Part shown: piece after piece, positions 1 to 6,760 of the stretch
How positions within the stretch are numbered: the first letter of the stretch is position 1
Layout: each line of letters begins with the position of its first letter
Assembly (NCBI GenBank): GCA_900548195.1
Contig: URJQ01000126.1
Coordinates: 1 to 7,624, forward strand
DNA from: an uncultured Prevotella sp.
GTDB lineage: Bacteria; Bacteroidota; Bacteroidia; Bacteroidales; Bacteroidaceae
DNA: 7,624 nt
Direction: 5' to 3'
Position numbers and translations under genes: made by a program
The notes under the pieces: generated by a model
Database searches by the model: none
Seen by the model: only the letters and a program-made list of their open reading frames with translations
Told to the model about the DNA's origin: nothing

Positions 1-1
1 A

Positions 2-151
2 TCAGCCCTTATATATCTGTCTCACATCAGGAGCACATTCTTGTGAATACTCTGAGGTAAAAGGGGAAAATATGTTTTGTAACAAATTGTATATTATTGC
101 CAAACCGCAAGCTAAGGAAGCCCATATATTTCCTACCTCATACTTCCCCAT
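2..151 (-). CDS. Possible 49-residue small ORF, unrecognised
   Basis: An ATG at 151 opens a frame of 49 codons that closes with TGA at 4-2. The product begins MGKYEVGNIW and has an apolar stretch at about residues 9-28 that could be a short membrane segment, then a polar tail with one Cys. I recognise no family. It starts 43 nt after the stop codon of the acyl-CoA synthetase in the same direction, so it could be the last gene of that transcript. Against it: its first third overlaps the degenerate palindromic repeat at 112-198, there is no convincing ribosome binding site, and open frames of this size arise by chance. It may be a decayed fragment or no gene at all. Confidence 0.2.
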   Translation of the reverse strand: MGKYEVGNIWASLACGLAIIYNLLQNIFSPFTSEYSQECAPDVRQIYKG

Positions 152-198
152 GACCTTATCATCCCCGAAGAGAGGACAAGAGGGAAGCTATTCCTTAG
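112..198. repeat. Degenerate hairpin repeat over the acyl-CoA synthetase stop codon
   Basis: The segment 158-197 resembles the right arm of the palindromic elements at 2027-2132 and 4281-4393: ATCATCCCC, a broken G/A run, GGACA, then GAGGG and a GCTA..CCTTA end. In both this copy and the 2027-2132 copy the TTA that reads as the gene's TAA stop is part of that shared end. A left partner is weaker: CTAAGGAAGCCC at 112-123 pairs imperfectly with 182-198. The central stem is poor compared with the other two copies, so this is at best a decayed member. Confidence 0.4.
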
Positions 199-1838
199 AC
201 TCTATAGAGCAAACCGTTCTTCTGGTCGCGAGAAGCTATTTCCTTGATCTTCACATGGAGCTTCTTACCAGTGGCATTGAAAGGAATCTGACTTACAAAT
301 CTGTAATAGCGTGGACGCTTGAAATTCGCAATCTCATTGCTCTCTTTGCAGAATTCATCCAATTCCTCAGCCAGTCCATGCTCTGCCTCTTCGATGGAAG
401 CAACCGGCACGATGTAGGCAGTCACTATCTGACCACGAATCTTGTCAGGCACGGAAGTGACGATGCAGTCCTTCACCTTGGCGTGAGTATTGAGCACAGC
501 CTCCACCTCTGTAGGATAGATATTCTCTCCAGAAGAGATAATCATATCGTCTTTACGACCTATAATGGTGACAAACTGATTCTTATCCCATGTGGCAAGG
601 TCGTTGGTATAGATGAATCCCTTATAGTATTTCTTCTCTGTCTCCTCTTCATTGTTGACATAGAGATAAGGCGACTTAGCCGGAGAGCAGATGATTACCT
701 CTCCCACCTCTGTGCTGTCCATAGCCACGAGGTCGTTAGGCTCAGCCCTACGGTCATCATATACCCTTACCACTCTCACGTCATCATCTACGCATGATGC
801 TCCTGCTGTGCCAGCATTGTCTGGCAAGTCAAACGGACGAAGGAATGTATTCCAGAAAGTCTCTGTAGTGCCGTAACCATTAAAGATATTTGGAGTCAAG
901 ACCTTCTGATAACGAATGCAGGCAGACCTTTCCAGTGGACTTCCCATAGTGACGATTCCCTTCAGGGTGTGGATATCATATCCCTGGCGTTCCTGCTCGT
1001 CAGCAAGTTCTTCGAGCACTGTTGGCACGCCCACGAGGAAAGTGATATTATACTTCCACACCAGTTTGAGCGTGTTCAAAGCATTGAATTTTCCCATTAT
1101 CACGAGCGTTGCTCCAGCATAGAATGTAGGACAAGGACCAGCGCAATGCAATCCTCCACGATGGAACCATGGTGTGGTGTTCATCGTCACGTCCTTATAG
1201 GACATTGGGAAATGTATCATGACATCGTGTGCCGAGAGCACCTCATTGATACTTGTGAGCGACACTCCCTTCGGACGTCCAGTGGTGCCGGAGGTATAGA
1301 GTCGTGTAGTCTCATTGTATATGCTGTATTCTGTAGTGATTAGCGGTTCGGCTTCGCTCTCTCCACTGACGTATTTAGAGTAAGAAGTAACATCGTCCAT
1401 CTCTGTCTCTCCTACTACCACGATGCGTTCAGGCTTGAATTTTGACAAGCTAACCGCCTCAAGGGTGCTGGCGAGCTTTGAGTAGCACACTATGATTACC
1501 TTTGGCTTAGAGTCTTCGATATTGAAGGCCATCTCTCCCGAACTGATACGATAGCTGACAGGGCAACATACGCCTTGCATCTTATGGCAGGCAATATATG
1601 AAAATACGAACTCTGGGCAGTTGATCATCTGCACCATAAGGACATCGCCTTTAGCGAATCCATCTCTTGCGAGGGCATTACAAAGTCGGTTAGTATCGGC
1701 ATTCAGTTGTTTATATGTCCATTTTTCATCTGTGTCTGAGTCAATCATAGCAGTCTTGTCAGAGTATCTTCTGACATTACGCATGAAACCTTCAATCCAT
1801 GTGTATCTGGTTTCAAATATGTGTTTGAACTGTTCCAT
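195..1838 (-). CDS. AMP-forming acyl-CoA synthetase (AMP-binding enzyme)
   Basis: This is an adenylate-forming enzyme of the ANL superfamily, expected to activate a carboxylic acid with ATP to an acyl-AMP and then form the CoA thioester in the cytoplasm. The 547 residues carry the full motif set in order: the phosphate-binding loop YTSGTTGRPKG at 181-191, a PWFHRGG segment around His226, GYGTTE at 321-326, the ribose-binding Asp413 in YTNDLATW, the hinge GRKDDMI from 427, and the C-terminal catalytic lysine at Lys525 in NATGKK. Length is normal for medium- or long-chain acyl-CoA synthetases and no key residue is missing. The ATG at 1838 fits the family N-terminus and lies about 30 nt below a likely promoter. 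The substrate cannot be told from sequence alone: a fatty, aromatic or other acid is possible. It appears to be transcribed on its own. The stop codon lies within a repeat-like sequence. Confidence 0.93.
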   Translation of the reverse strand: MEQFKHIFETRYTWIEGFMRNVRRYSDKTAMIDSDTDEKWTYKQLNADTNRLCNALARDGFAKGDVLMVQMINCPEFVFSYIACHKMQGVCCPVSYRISSGEMAFNIEDSKPKVIIVCYSKLASTLEAVSLSKFKPERIVVVGETEMDDVTSYSKYVSGESEAEPLITTEYSIYNETTRLYTSGTTGRPKGVSLTSINEVLSAHDVMIHFPMSYKDVTMNTTPWFHRGGLHCAGPCPTFYAGATLVIMGKFNALNTLKLVWKYNITFLVGVPTVLEELADEQERQGYDIHTLKGIVTMGSPLERSACIRYQKVLTPNIFNGYGTTETFWNTFLRPFDLPDNAGTAGASCVDDDVRVVRVYDDRRAEPNDLVAMDSTEVGEVIICSPAKSPYLYVNNEEETEKKYYKGFIYTNDLATWDKNQFVTIIGRKDDMIISSGENIYPTEVEAVLNTHAKVKDCIVTSVPDKIRGQIVTAYIVPVASIEEAEHGLAEELDEFCKESNEIANFKRPRYYRFVSQIPFNATGKKLHVKIKEIASRDQKNGLLYRV

Positions 1839-1871
1839 TTCTTATCTCTTTTATTTACAATATGCTTATTG

Positions 1872-1879
1872 CAAAGTTA
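1872..1879 (-). promoter_or_regulatory. Bacteroidota-type -7 box for the acyl-CoA synthetase
   Basis: Read on the minus strand this is TAACTTTG followed by C, a full match to the Bacteroidota -7 consensus TAnnTTTG. With the usual spacing, transcription would start near 1868 and give a leader of about 30 nt before the ATG at 1838. I see no TTTG at the expected -33 position. The box suggests that the gene has its own promoter and does not depend on read-through from the PIN gene. Confidence 0.6.
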
Positions 1880-2026
1880 TCCCTTTTCCACCTTATTATA
1901 TATTAAGAGGGAAGATAAAAATACCGAACCGTCATTTTCCAAAGATGAAACGCAACTGGAAATACTTCTTTTTACTCAATGGCGTACGGAATTGTGCAAT
2001 AAGAAGTCCCTCTCTTATTCCACTAA

Positions 2027-2132
2027 GCCCCCTCTTATCCCCTCTGGGGGATGTTGGGTTACGGATTGCCAGCTTGAAACTCAAATAGTCAATGCCTAAC
2101 CTATCATCCCCCAAGGGGGACAGGAGGGGGGC
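2027..2132. repeat. 106-nt imperfect palindrome (hairpin or MITE-like element), copy I
   Basis: The left arm begins GCCCCCTCTTATCCCC, and the right arm read in reverse complement begins GCCCCCCTCCTGTCCCCC. Both continue with a GGGGGATG block, then a GGTTA block and an ATTG block. The arms meet at a centre near 2074-2084 where TTGA and TCAA flank a 3-nt loop, so nearly the whole segment can fold as one long hairpin. Smaller hairpins sit inside each arm (CCCC..GGGG). The right end abuts the PIN gene's TAA stop (2139-2137). No T-run follows, so it is not a textbook intrinsic terminator. It aligns along most of its length with 4281-4393. Confidence 0.7.
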
Positions 2133-2136
2133 TACC

Positions 2137-4242
2137 TTATTTCCCAGGACGTCTGCGTACAGGACGTCTGCGCACCTGTCGCTTCTTAGGCTCATTAGCT
2201 GGCTCAGCTACGGAGTTGTTGCAGTCGGCAATGAGTTCGCTTGGCGACATAGAAGGTTTCTCCACATCTATTATCTCAGCCGGAAGAGCAGGCTGCTCCA
2301 CGAGAGGATTAGCATTCTGTTCATGCGTCTCCATAGGTTCCGCAATCTTCATTTCTTGCTTTTGCTGCTTAGACTGAGGTTCCTGTTTTACAGGTTGTGG
2401 CTCATGCTTTGCCTGTGCATCCTGCTTTGCCTGTGCATCCTGTAGAGGCAAACTTTCAGTTTCCTGTCTATGCTGCTGTACAGGCTGGGCTGGCTGAGCA
2501 TTATTCTGCTGTTTCTGTGCCTTCTGCTTCTGCTGAGTATTGTTTTGCTTCTGCTGGGCAGACTGACCATTGCCTTGCTTTTGCTGAGACTGCTGGGCAT
2601 TTGCTTGTTTCTGCTGGGCAGACTGGGCGTTGCTTTGCTTCTGAGCACCATTCTGCTTCTGGGCGTTATTCTGACGCTGTTGCTCAGAGTGCTTATCGCC
2701 AGGGCGGAAGCCTTCCATCCAGAGCATCAGCGGCTCGACATTATGCTTCTCCATCCTGCGAGGCACATCCTCCATCCACTGCTTTCCAGCTGCCATCTGG
2801 AGAAAGTGATACTGGCGCGTGAAATTATCGAGCACCTTGAGATCGTCCATCGTCATCACCATCGGACGGAGCGGAGTATAGACCTCTTCCCAAGTGTCGT
2901 CATCGATGTTATTATGGCGCTGAAGGTCGTCACACATTCCCATACTTCTGATTGCCACAGACGCATCATTTGTAATCAGGAGCACACGCTTGCCAGTGGC
3001 AAAGAGTTCCACGGTCTTGCGGATGATGGCAGGGTCAGCAAAAGCTGCATGATGGCTCTCCGCTCCTATACCTTCGATTCTCAGTCTGTTTTCTCTCTGC
3101 TGTGATAGGATAAGGCGCTTAGCAAGTCTTGCCGCTACATTACGGCAGAGCGCCTCATCGGTGAAGTCGGCATCCTTATAGTTTGTTGGTGCCTGCTGTG
3201 TGGCAAAGCGATCTATCTCCTCGTATGTCTCGCTCATCATCATGAATTTTCCTCCACGATAACGCACAAGTTTTGAGATAAACTCCAACTGTCGTTCAAA
3301 GAGCAGACGAGCATTGACTTTCGGGTCACTATGGCTTGAGGTGTGTCCTACAAGGAGTTCGAGCCAAATATTGGTGTCAGAAATGACGATGTCGTAATCG
3401 AGCACCCAAGCCAATGTTCCCTCAAACCATCTGAATCTCTGCTGAGCATCCTCCACTGTGAGTTGCTGTATCTGCTGATCATTAAGGCAAAGCTGACGGT
3501 AAGGCGCATTTACGAGGTCCACGAGCGTCTCTACCCTAACAGGTACGAAAGGAGGAATAGGCTTGACATTCTGCTGCTTTGGCTCCGGCTTCTGCTGTTT
3601 CTGTTCTTGCTTCTGCTTCTGCTCCTGCTTCTGTTCCTGTTTTTGCTCATTCTTGCGCTTTTCCTGCTTTGGTGTCTGCGCCGTCTCTGCTTTATCAGTT
3701 TTCTGTTCCTCAGCCACAGCTTCTGGCTTGACGGTTTCCTCTACGGAATCAGTCATTTCCACTGCTACTGGAGCGGGAGTCTTCTCTACATAATCTGGAG
3801 TTTCCTCCACAGAGGTCGGAGTCTCCTCTACCACAGGAGTCTGAACAATCTCCATAAAGTCAGGAGATTCCTCCGCTACAAGAGTCTGAACGTACTCTGC
3901 TGCAGGAGCAGGACTCTCCTCCACTACTGGAGTCTGTGTTTCCTCTACAGGATTAGAAGTATTCTCCTGCTGTAATGTTGCCACAATCGCCTCAGTCTCC
4001 TTCTTTGCTTTTGGAGAAGGTCTTCTGCTTCGGCGTGTATTCTTTCTTTCTGGCTGTTTACCAGCCTTTTCCGTTGTGTCGGCATCAGGAGTCTTTGTCT
4101 CCTCTGCCTTTTCTGTGGCATCCTTCTTGCGTGTCGTAGTGGCTTTTCTTGCCTGAGTCTTTCTTTTCTGTGGCTTCTTCTCAGCCTTTGCCTCGGCGCC
4201 AGCCTCCACGTTCTCCACGTCTTCGGTTGTCTTTTTTCTCAT
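2137..4242 (-). CDS. PIN-domain protein with long low-complexity arms (putative RNase)
   Basis: The start is the ATG at 4242 (MRKKTTEDVE, 701 residues). An upstream in-frame GTG at 4290 is less likely. Residues 1 to about 95 are rich in Lys, Glu, Arg and Thr. About 96-180 is an imperfect acidic repeat of the TPVVEESP kind, and about 195-220 is an EQKQ repeat. The folded core is about 225-515. It contains an ISDTNIW strand with Asp289, MSETYEE with Glu338, FADPAI with Asp403 and LLITND with Asp426, the acidic pattern of a metal-dependent PIN nuclease fold. The tail from 515 is disordered by composition: Q/N/A-rich repeats to about 600, then Q/K-rich, ending in an Arg-rich stretch RRRPVRRRPGK. 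PIN proteins usually cut RNA and a basic tail would fit RNA binding, but the target is unknown. No antitoxin-like partner is adjacent. The gene lies 161 nt after tamL and may share its transcript, since I found no TAnnTTTG box in between. Confidence 0.75.
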   Translation of the reverse strand: MRKKTTEDVENVEAGAEAKAEKKPQKRKTQARKATTTRKKDATEKAEETKTPDADTTEKAGKQPERKNTRRSRRPSPKAKKETEAIVATLQQENTSNPVEETQTPVVEESPAPAAEYVQTLVAEESPDFMEIVQTPVVEETPTSVEETPDYVEKTPAPVAVEMTDSVEETVKPEAVAEEQKTDKAETAQTPKQEKRKNEQKQEQKQEQKQKQEQKQQKPEPKQQNVKPIPPFVPVRVETLVDLVNAPYRQLCLNDQQIQQLTVEDAQQRFRWFEGTLAWVLDYDIVISDTNIWLELLVGHTSSHSDPKVNARLLFERQLEFISKLVRYRGGKFMMMSETYEEIDRFATQQAPTNYKDADFTDEALCRNVAARLAKRLILSQQRENRLRIEGIGAESHHAAFADPAIIRKTVELFATGKRVLLITNDASVAIRSMGMCDDLQRHNNIDDDTWEEVYTPLRPMVMTMDDLKVLDNFTRQYHFLQMAAGKQWMEDVPRRMEKHNVEPLMLWMEGFRPGDKHSEQQRQNNAQKQNGAQKQSNAQSAQQKQANAQQSQQKQGNGQSAQQKQNNTQQKQKAQKQQNNAQPAQPVQQHRQETESLPLQDAQAKQDAQAKHEPQPVKQEPQSKQQKQEMKIAEPMETHEQNANPLVEQPALPAEIIDVEKPSMSPSELIADCNNSVAEPANEPKKRQVRRRPVRRRPGK
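2405..2440 (-). repeat. Perfect tandem 18-nt repeat in the PIN gene tail
   Basis: The unit TGCTTTGCCTGTGCATCC occurs twice in direct succession (2405-2422 and 2423-2440). On the coding strand it adds two QDAQAK-type hexapeptides. It is in frame, so copy-number change would lengthen or shorten the tail without a frameshift. Confidence 0.85.
2541..2640 (-). repeat. 60-nt-period repeat encoding a Q/N-rich 20-residue unit
   Basis: The block CTGCTGGGCAGACTG appears at 2551 and again at 2611, exactly 60 nt apart, with related Gln-codon sequence between and after. On the coding strand this gives QSAQQKQ-type units with a 20-residue period in the disordered tail of the PIN protein. The period is a multiple of three, so the coding frame is kept. 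Confidence 0.7.
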
Positions 4243-4280
4243 TGTCGTTTGTTTGTCATTTATTAAAATGTGGAATAGAA

Positions 4281-4393
4281 GCCTCCCCACTCCTCCTTAG
4301 CGGAGTTTTATTTAGTGATGAATTGTCAACTATGTACTCAAGTTGTCAATACATAAAACCTATCTTCCCCCTGGGGGAAATAAGAGAAAGGCC
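4281..4393. repeat. Imperfect palindrome of about 113 nt, copy II
   Basis: This spacer element has the architecture of 2027-2132. Its C-rich left arm begins GCCTCCCCACTCCTCC. The centre has ATTGTCAACT (from about 4323) opposed by AAGTTGTCAAT (4340-4350). The right arm contains a strong inner hairpin, TTCCCCC-T-GGGGGAA at 4365-4379, and ends in GGCC at 4390-4393, ten bases before the tamL stop. Read from the tamL side, both elements share a C-run, a G-run, GATAGGTT, ATTGAC, TTGAGT, AG(C/T)TG(G/A)CAAT and a final GGCTT. The outer left arm is more diverged here than in copy I. Confidence 0.6.
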
Positions 4394-4403
4394 ATTCCTT
4401 CCA

Positions 4404-6620
4404 TCAGAAAGGCAGTCCCACAGCGAAATGGAAAGCATGATCGCGTGAGAAGTTCGGATGGATAATAGGATAATGTTCTCGCCCTGAATTATATACTGGG
4501 TTGATAGCTTTCATACCCATATCAAGGCGTATCAGGAAATAATCGAAATTCAGTCTTATGCCCAGTCCGTAAGCCACAGCCATCTGCTGCCAGAAGGTAG
4601 CAGGCTTAAACTGTCCCCCGGGCTGGTCTTTATAGTTGCGTATAGTCCAGATATTGCCGGCATCTACGAAGAGAGCGCCCTGGAATTTCCAGAAGAGAGC
4701 GGAACGCATCTCCACGCTGAGGTCTATCTTGATGTCGCCAGTCTGATTGATAAAATCTATTCTGCCATCCTTTCCAGTGTAGCTTCCCGGACCCAGTTCG
4801 CGAACGCTCCATCCTCTGACCGAGTTACTGCCGCCAGCAAAGTATCTCTTCTCGAAAGGCAGGATGGTGGAGTTGCCATAAGGATAGGCAAGTCCGAAGC
4901 GGGCGTGCATGGCGAGCGTGTTACGTTCGTCAAACTGCAGCGACTTTGAGAAGTCTATATCGCCCTTTACATACTGTGCGAAAGCTATTCCGAAAGCCTT
5001 ATACTGTCCATCGGAATTTTTCTTAAACCCACATGAATGCGATAGAGCACTGAGGACATTGCCAGCAGTCTCCAGATTGAGGCGCAGCATGTTGCCTCGG
5101 TGGTTCCAGGTATATCCCACTCCAATCTTCATGATGAGCAGGTTCTCATAGTTGTATCTGAGGATAGCGTTACGGTTTGACACAGAGTCGAGGTAATCGC
5201 GCTTGAAAGTCTCTGAAATCCAAGGCATAGAGATAAAGTTGACGTCTATCACATCGACCTTATATTGCGAATGACTCTGCGGATTGCTCCATTTATATCT
5301 CCACGCCGCAGAGAACACTCTGCGATGAAACTCAGGACGATTCTGCCAGTTGTAACTGACCATCAGCTCACTCGTGGCACTGCTCTTTCTATGGAATGAC
5401 TTTGACAATCCCGGCAGGAGATAACGTGGGAAATTCAAACTTGCCTCCACACCATACTCCTGATAACTGTGACTCTGATAGCCCTCCAGACCTCTGATGG
5501 TCTCAAAAGCGCCACGAGCAGAGATATTCAGCAGTTCACTGCCGTGAAAGAGATTTCTGTTCTGATAGACCAGCGAAGCAGCAGCTCCAAAGTCTCCTGC
5601 AGTATTGGTGCCTTCCGGCTGAAACTGCACCGAGTGCGTCTTCTGAGGCGACACCTGTATGTGGCAGTCGAGCGTCTTCGCCTCCTGACTCTCATCATAG
5701 TGGATACTGGTGTATCTGATGGCATGCAAGCGCGAGAATCGGTTGTAGGTCTTCTGAAGGTCGGAAGCACTATACGGTTTGCCAGCGGTGATAAAACAAT
5801 TCTGCTCCAGCACCTTACGTCTAAGTTTGAAGTCGGGAGCATCATTACCTTCGAAGGTCACGCTCTTGACAGTATAGAGCGGATGGTCAGACAATTTCTG
5901 ATAATTGTTTCGACGATATTTTCCGATGTGCATCGTCATAGCCACGGTATGGTCCACGCGTGATGAGTCAATATCAAAATGCACAAACTCCTTATTGAAT
6001 TGGAAATAACCGTTGTCCGTCAGGAAGTCAGTTATTCTCCTTCTCTCGTCATTCAGTTCATTCACCGAAAACATCATGCCAGGTCCAATCTTTAGCAATT
6101 GTCCGTTGGCACGCAGGATGCTGTCCATCCTTACATCCTCGATGTCATAGTCCACGCTCTTCACGATGTACGGATCATGAGCAGAAACGTGGTAATCCAC
6201 TCTCGCTCTCTTTCCCTTCGTCTGTAGCACAGGCTTCACCTCCGCATCGAGAAATCCCTTATTGTGCATCGCCACGGTGATATCTTCAGCAGAACCAGCT
6301 GTGAGCAGGCTATCATAGACCACAGGCATCTCGCCCCAGTTTCTCAGCGTCCTGTTTATCCATTTCGTCGTGTCCCTTCCCGATGCAGAATAGAGACCGA
6401 GCGGAGCCTTTATGACAGACAGCCAACGCGAGTTAGGGCGCTGACGCATATAAGGCGCAAGCGAAGAGATATTGATATGAGGATTGTCGCAAGTGATACC
6501 AGTGCCCGTGAGGAGATAGTCGCCATCGTCCACATACTTAGTACCATTGCATCCCGCCAGCGTCAAAGCGACGATAGTGGCAAACAAAGCAGTATATATG
6601 TATGCAAAGCGGTTGGGCAT
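4404..6620 (-). CDS. tamL: TamL-type outer membrane lipoprotein (BamA/TamA family)
   Basis: This is an Omp85-superfamily protein of the lipidated Bacteroidota type, expected to sit in the outer membrane and work with a TamB-like partner in moving or inserting envelope components. The start is the ATG at 6620 (MPNRFAYIY, 738 residues). A TTG five codons upstream is also open but not needed. Residues 1-23 form a lipoprotein signal with the lipobox LAGC and Cys24 as the lipidation site, followed by TKYVDDGDYLL, a familiar start for TamL proteins. POTRA-like domains follow at about 135-232 and 247-323. The C-terminal beta-barrel covers about 330-738. Its loop-6 signature is SNSVRGW with Arg602 (VRG(F/Y) is more usual), and the protein ends in an aromatic-rich strand finishing AVGLPF, as expected of a barrel recognition signal. 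No tamB lies in the window. The gene is divergent from the RNA methyltransferase and ends ten bases from a palindromic repeat. Confidence 0.88.
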   Translation of the reverse strand: MPNRFAYIYTALFATIVALTLAGCNGTKYVDDGDYLLTGTGITCDNPHINISSLAPYMRQRPNSRWLSVIKAPLGLYSASGRDTTKWINRTLRNWGEMPVVYDSLLTAGSAEDITVAMHNKGFLDAEVKPVLQTKGKRARVDYHVSAHDPYIVKSVDYDIEDVRMDSILRANGQLLKIGPGMMFSVNELNDERRRITDFLTDNGYFQFNKEFVHFDIDSSRVDHTVAMTMHIGKYRRNNYQKLSDHPLYTVKSVTFEGNDAPDFKLRRKVLEQNCFITAGKPYSASDLQKTYNRFSRLHAIRYTSIHYDESQEAKTLDCHIQVSPQKTHSVQFQPEGTNTAGDFGAAASLVYQNRNLFHGSELLNISARGAFETIRGLEGYQSHSYQEYGVEASLNFPRYLLPGLSKSFHRKSSATSELMVSYNWQNRPEFHRRVFSAAWRYKWSNPQSHSQYKVDVIDVNFISMPWISETFKRDYLDSVSNRNAILRYNYENLLIMKIGVGYTWNHRGNMLRLNLETAGNVLSALSHSCGFKKNSDGQYKAFGIAFAQYVKGDIDFSKSLQFDERNTLAMHARFGLAYPYGNSTILPFEKRYFAGGSNSVRGWSVRELGPGSYTGKDGRIDFINQTGDIKIDLSVEMRSALFWKFQGALFVDAGNIWTIRNYKDQPGGQFKPATFWQQMAVAYGLGIRLNFDYFLIRLDMGMKAINPVYNSGREHYPIIHPNFSRDHAFHFAVGLPF

Positions 6621-6633
6621 AAGTGAGAGAAGC

Positions 6634-6668
6634 AATTATGAATTATGAAATAATGAATTATGAATTAT
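6634..6668. repeat. AATTATG short tandem repeats in the tamL leader
   Basis: A 7-nt unit AATTATG occurs at 6634-6640, 6641-6647, 6656-6662 and (less its last base) 6663-6668, with a degenerate AAATAATG between. It lies just before tamL, inside the predicted leader of its mRNA, which it would make very A/T-rich and unstructured. Confidence 0.75.
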
Positions 6669-6680
6669 CCAAACCATCTG

Positions 6681-6688
6681 CAAAGGTA
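6681..6688 (-). promoter_or_regulatory. Bacteroidota-type -7 box for tamL
   Basis: On the minus strand this reads TACCTTTG followed by C, matching TAnnTTTG. Transcription would begin near 6677, giving a leader of about 57 nt to the ATG at 6620. Upstream on this strand are runs of nine T (6699-6691) and eight T (6716-6709). The second covers the position where a -33 TTTG is expected, so this promoter has at least a T-rich upstream region. Confidence 0.55.
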
Positions 6689-6752
6689 TGAAAAAAAAAC
6701 GACAACTGAAAAAAAACAACCACTAAAGCACCATATATATGGAAAATAATCG

Positions 6753-6760
6753 TAACTTTG
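6753..6760 (+). promoter_or_regulatory. -7 box for the RNA methyltransferase, implying a leaderless mRNA
   Basis: TAACTTTG followed by C matches the Bacteroidota -7 consensus in full. Only four bases separate it from the ATG at 6765, so the usual spacing puts the transcription start at or within a base of the start codon. The TA of the box also forms an in-frame TAA at 6753-6755, which rules out a longer N-terminus. No -33 TTTG is visible. Confidence 0.6.

Larger units (their letters stand above)
1839..2136. other. 298-nt intergenic spacer
   Basis: The spacer between the PIN gene and the acyl-CoA synthetase holds the synthetase promoter (1872-1879), an A/T-rich stretch, a tract around 1970-2020 with no gene I can support, and the palindromic element at 2027-2132. 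A sequence at 2003-2020 (GTCCC, TCTCTTATTCC) looks like a partial tandem copy of the start of that element's left arm. Frames crossing this region translate the repeat (for example SPRGD or SPKGD on either strand) and are not convincing genes. Confidence 0.6.

Noticed and set aside
72..797. Plus-strand open frame of 241 codons
   Set aside because: Most of it is antisense to the acyl-CoA synthetase, whose full motif set is on the minus strand. The translation resembles no family I know.
1932..2195. Minus-strand frame of 87 codons across the spacer
   Set aside because: It overlaps the end of the PIN gene and mostly translates the palindromic repeat (SPLGD and SPRGD strings).
2405..2690. Regular repeats suggestive of a CRISPR array
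   Set aside because: The repeats are short, in frame, without unique spacers, and encode low-complexity protein.
2470..3975. Several long plus-strand frames rich in Leu, Phe and Cys
   Set aside because: They are complements of the Gln- and Lys-rich codons of the PIN gene. The Leu-rich composition is a shadow of CAG/CAA repeats and does not indicate membrane proteins.
4243..4290. GTG start 16 codons upstream for the PIN protein
   Set aside because: The extra residues resemble nothing, the codons come from the repeat-containing spacer, and the ATG at 4242 opens the lysine-rich N-terminus directly.
4365..4379. Perfect TTCCCCC-T-GGGGGAA dyad as an intrinsic terminator for tamL
   Set aside because: No continuous T-run follows on the minus strand, and the dyad is part of a larger palindrome shared with another spacer. 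A terminator role remains possible but is not shown.
6621..6635. TTG start five codons upstream for tamL
   Set aside because: The TTG falls in the AATTATG repeat array. The ATG at 6620 gives a normal lipoprotein signal with the lipobox cysteine at residue 24.
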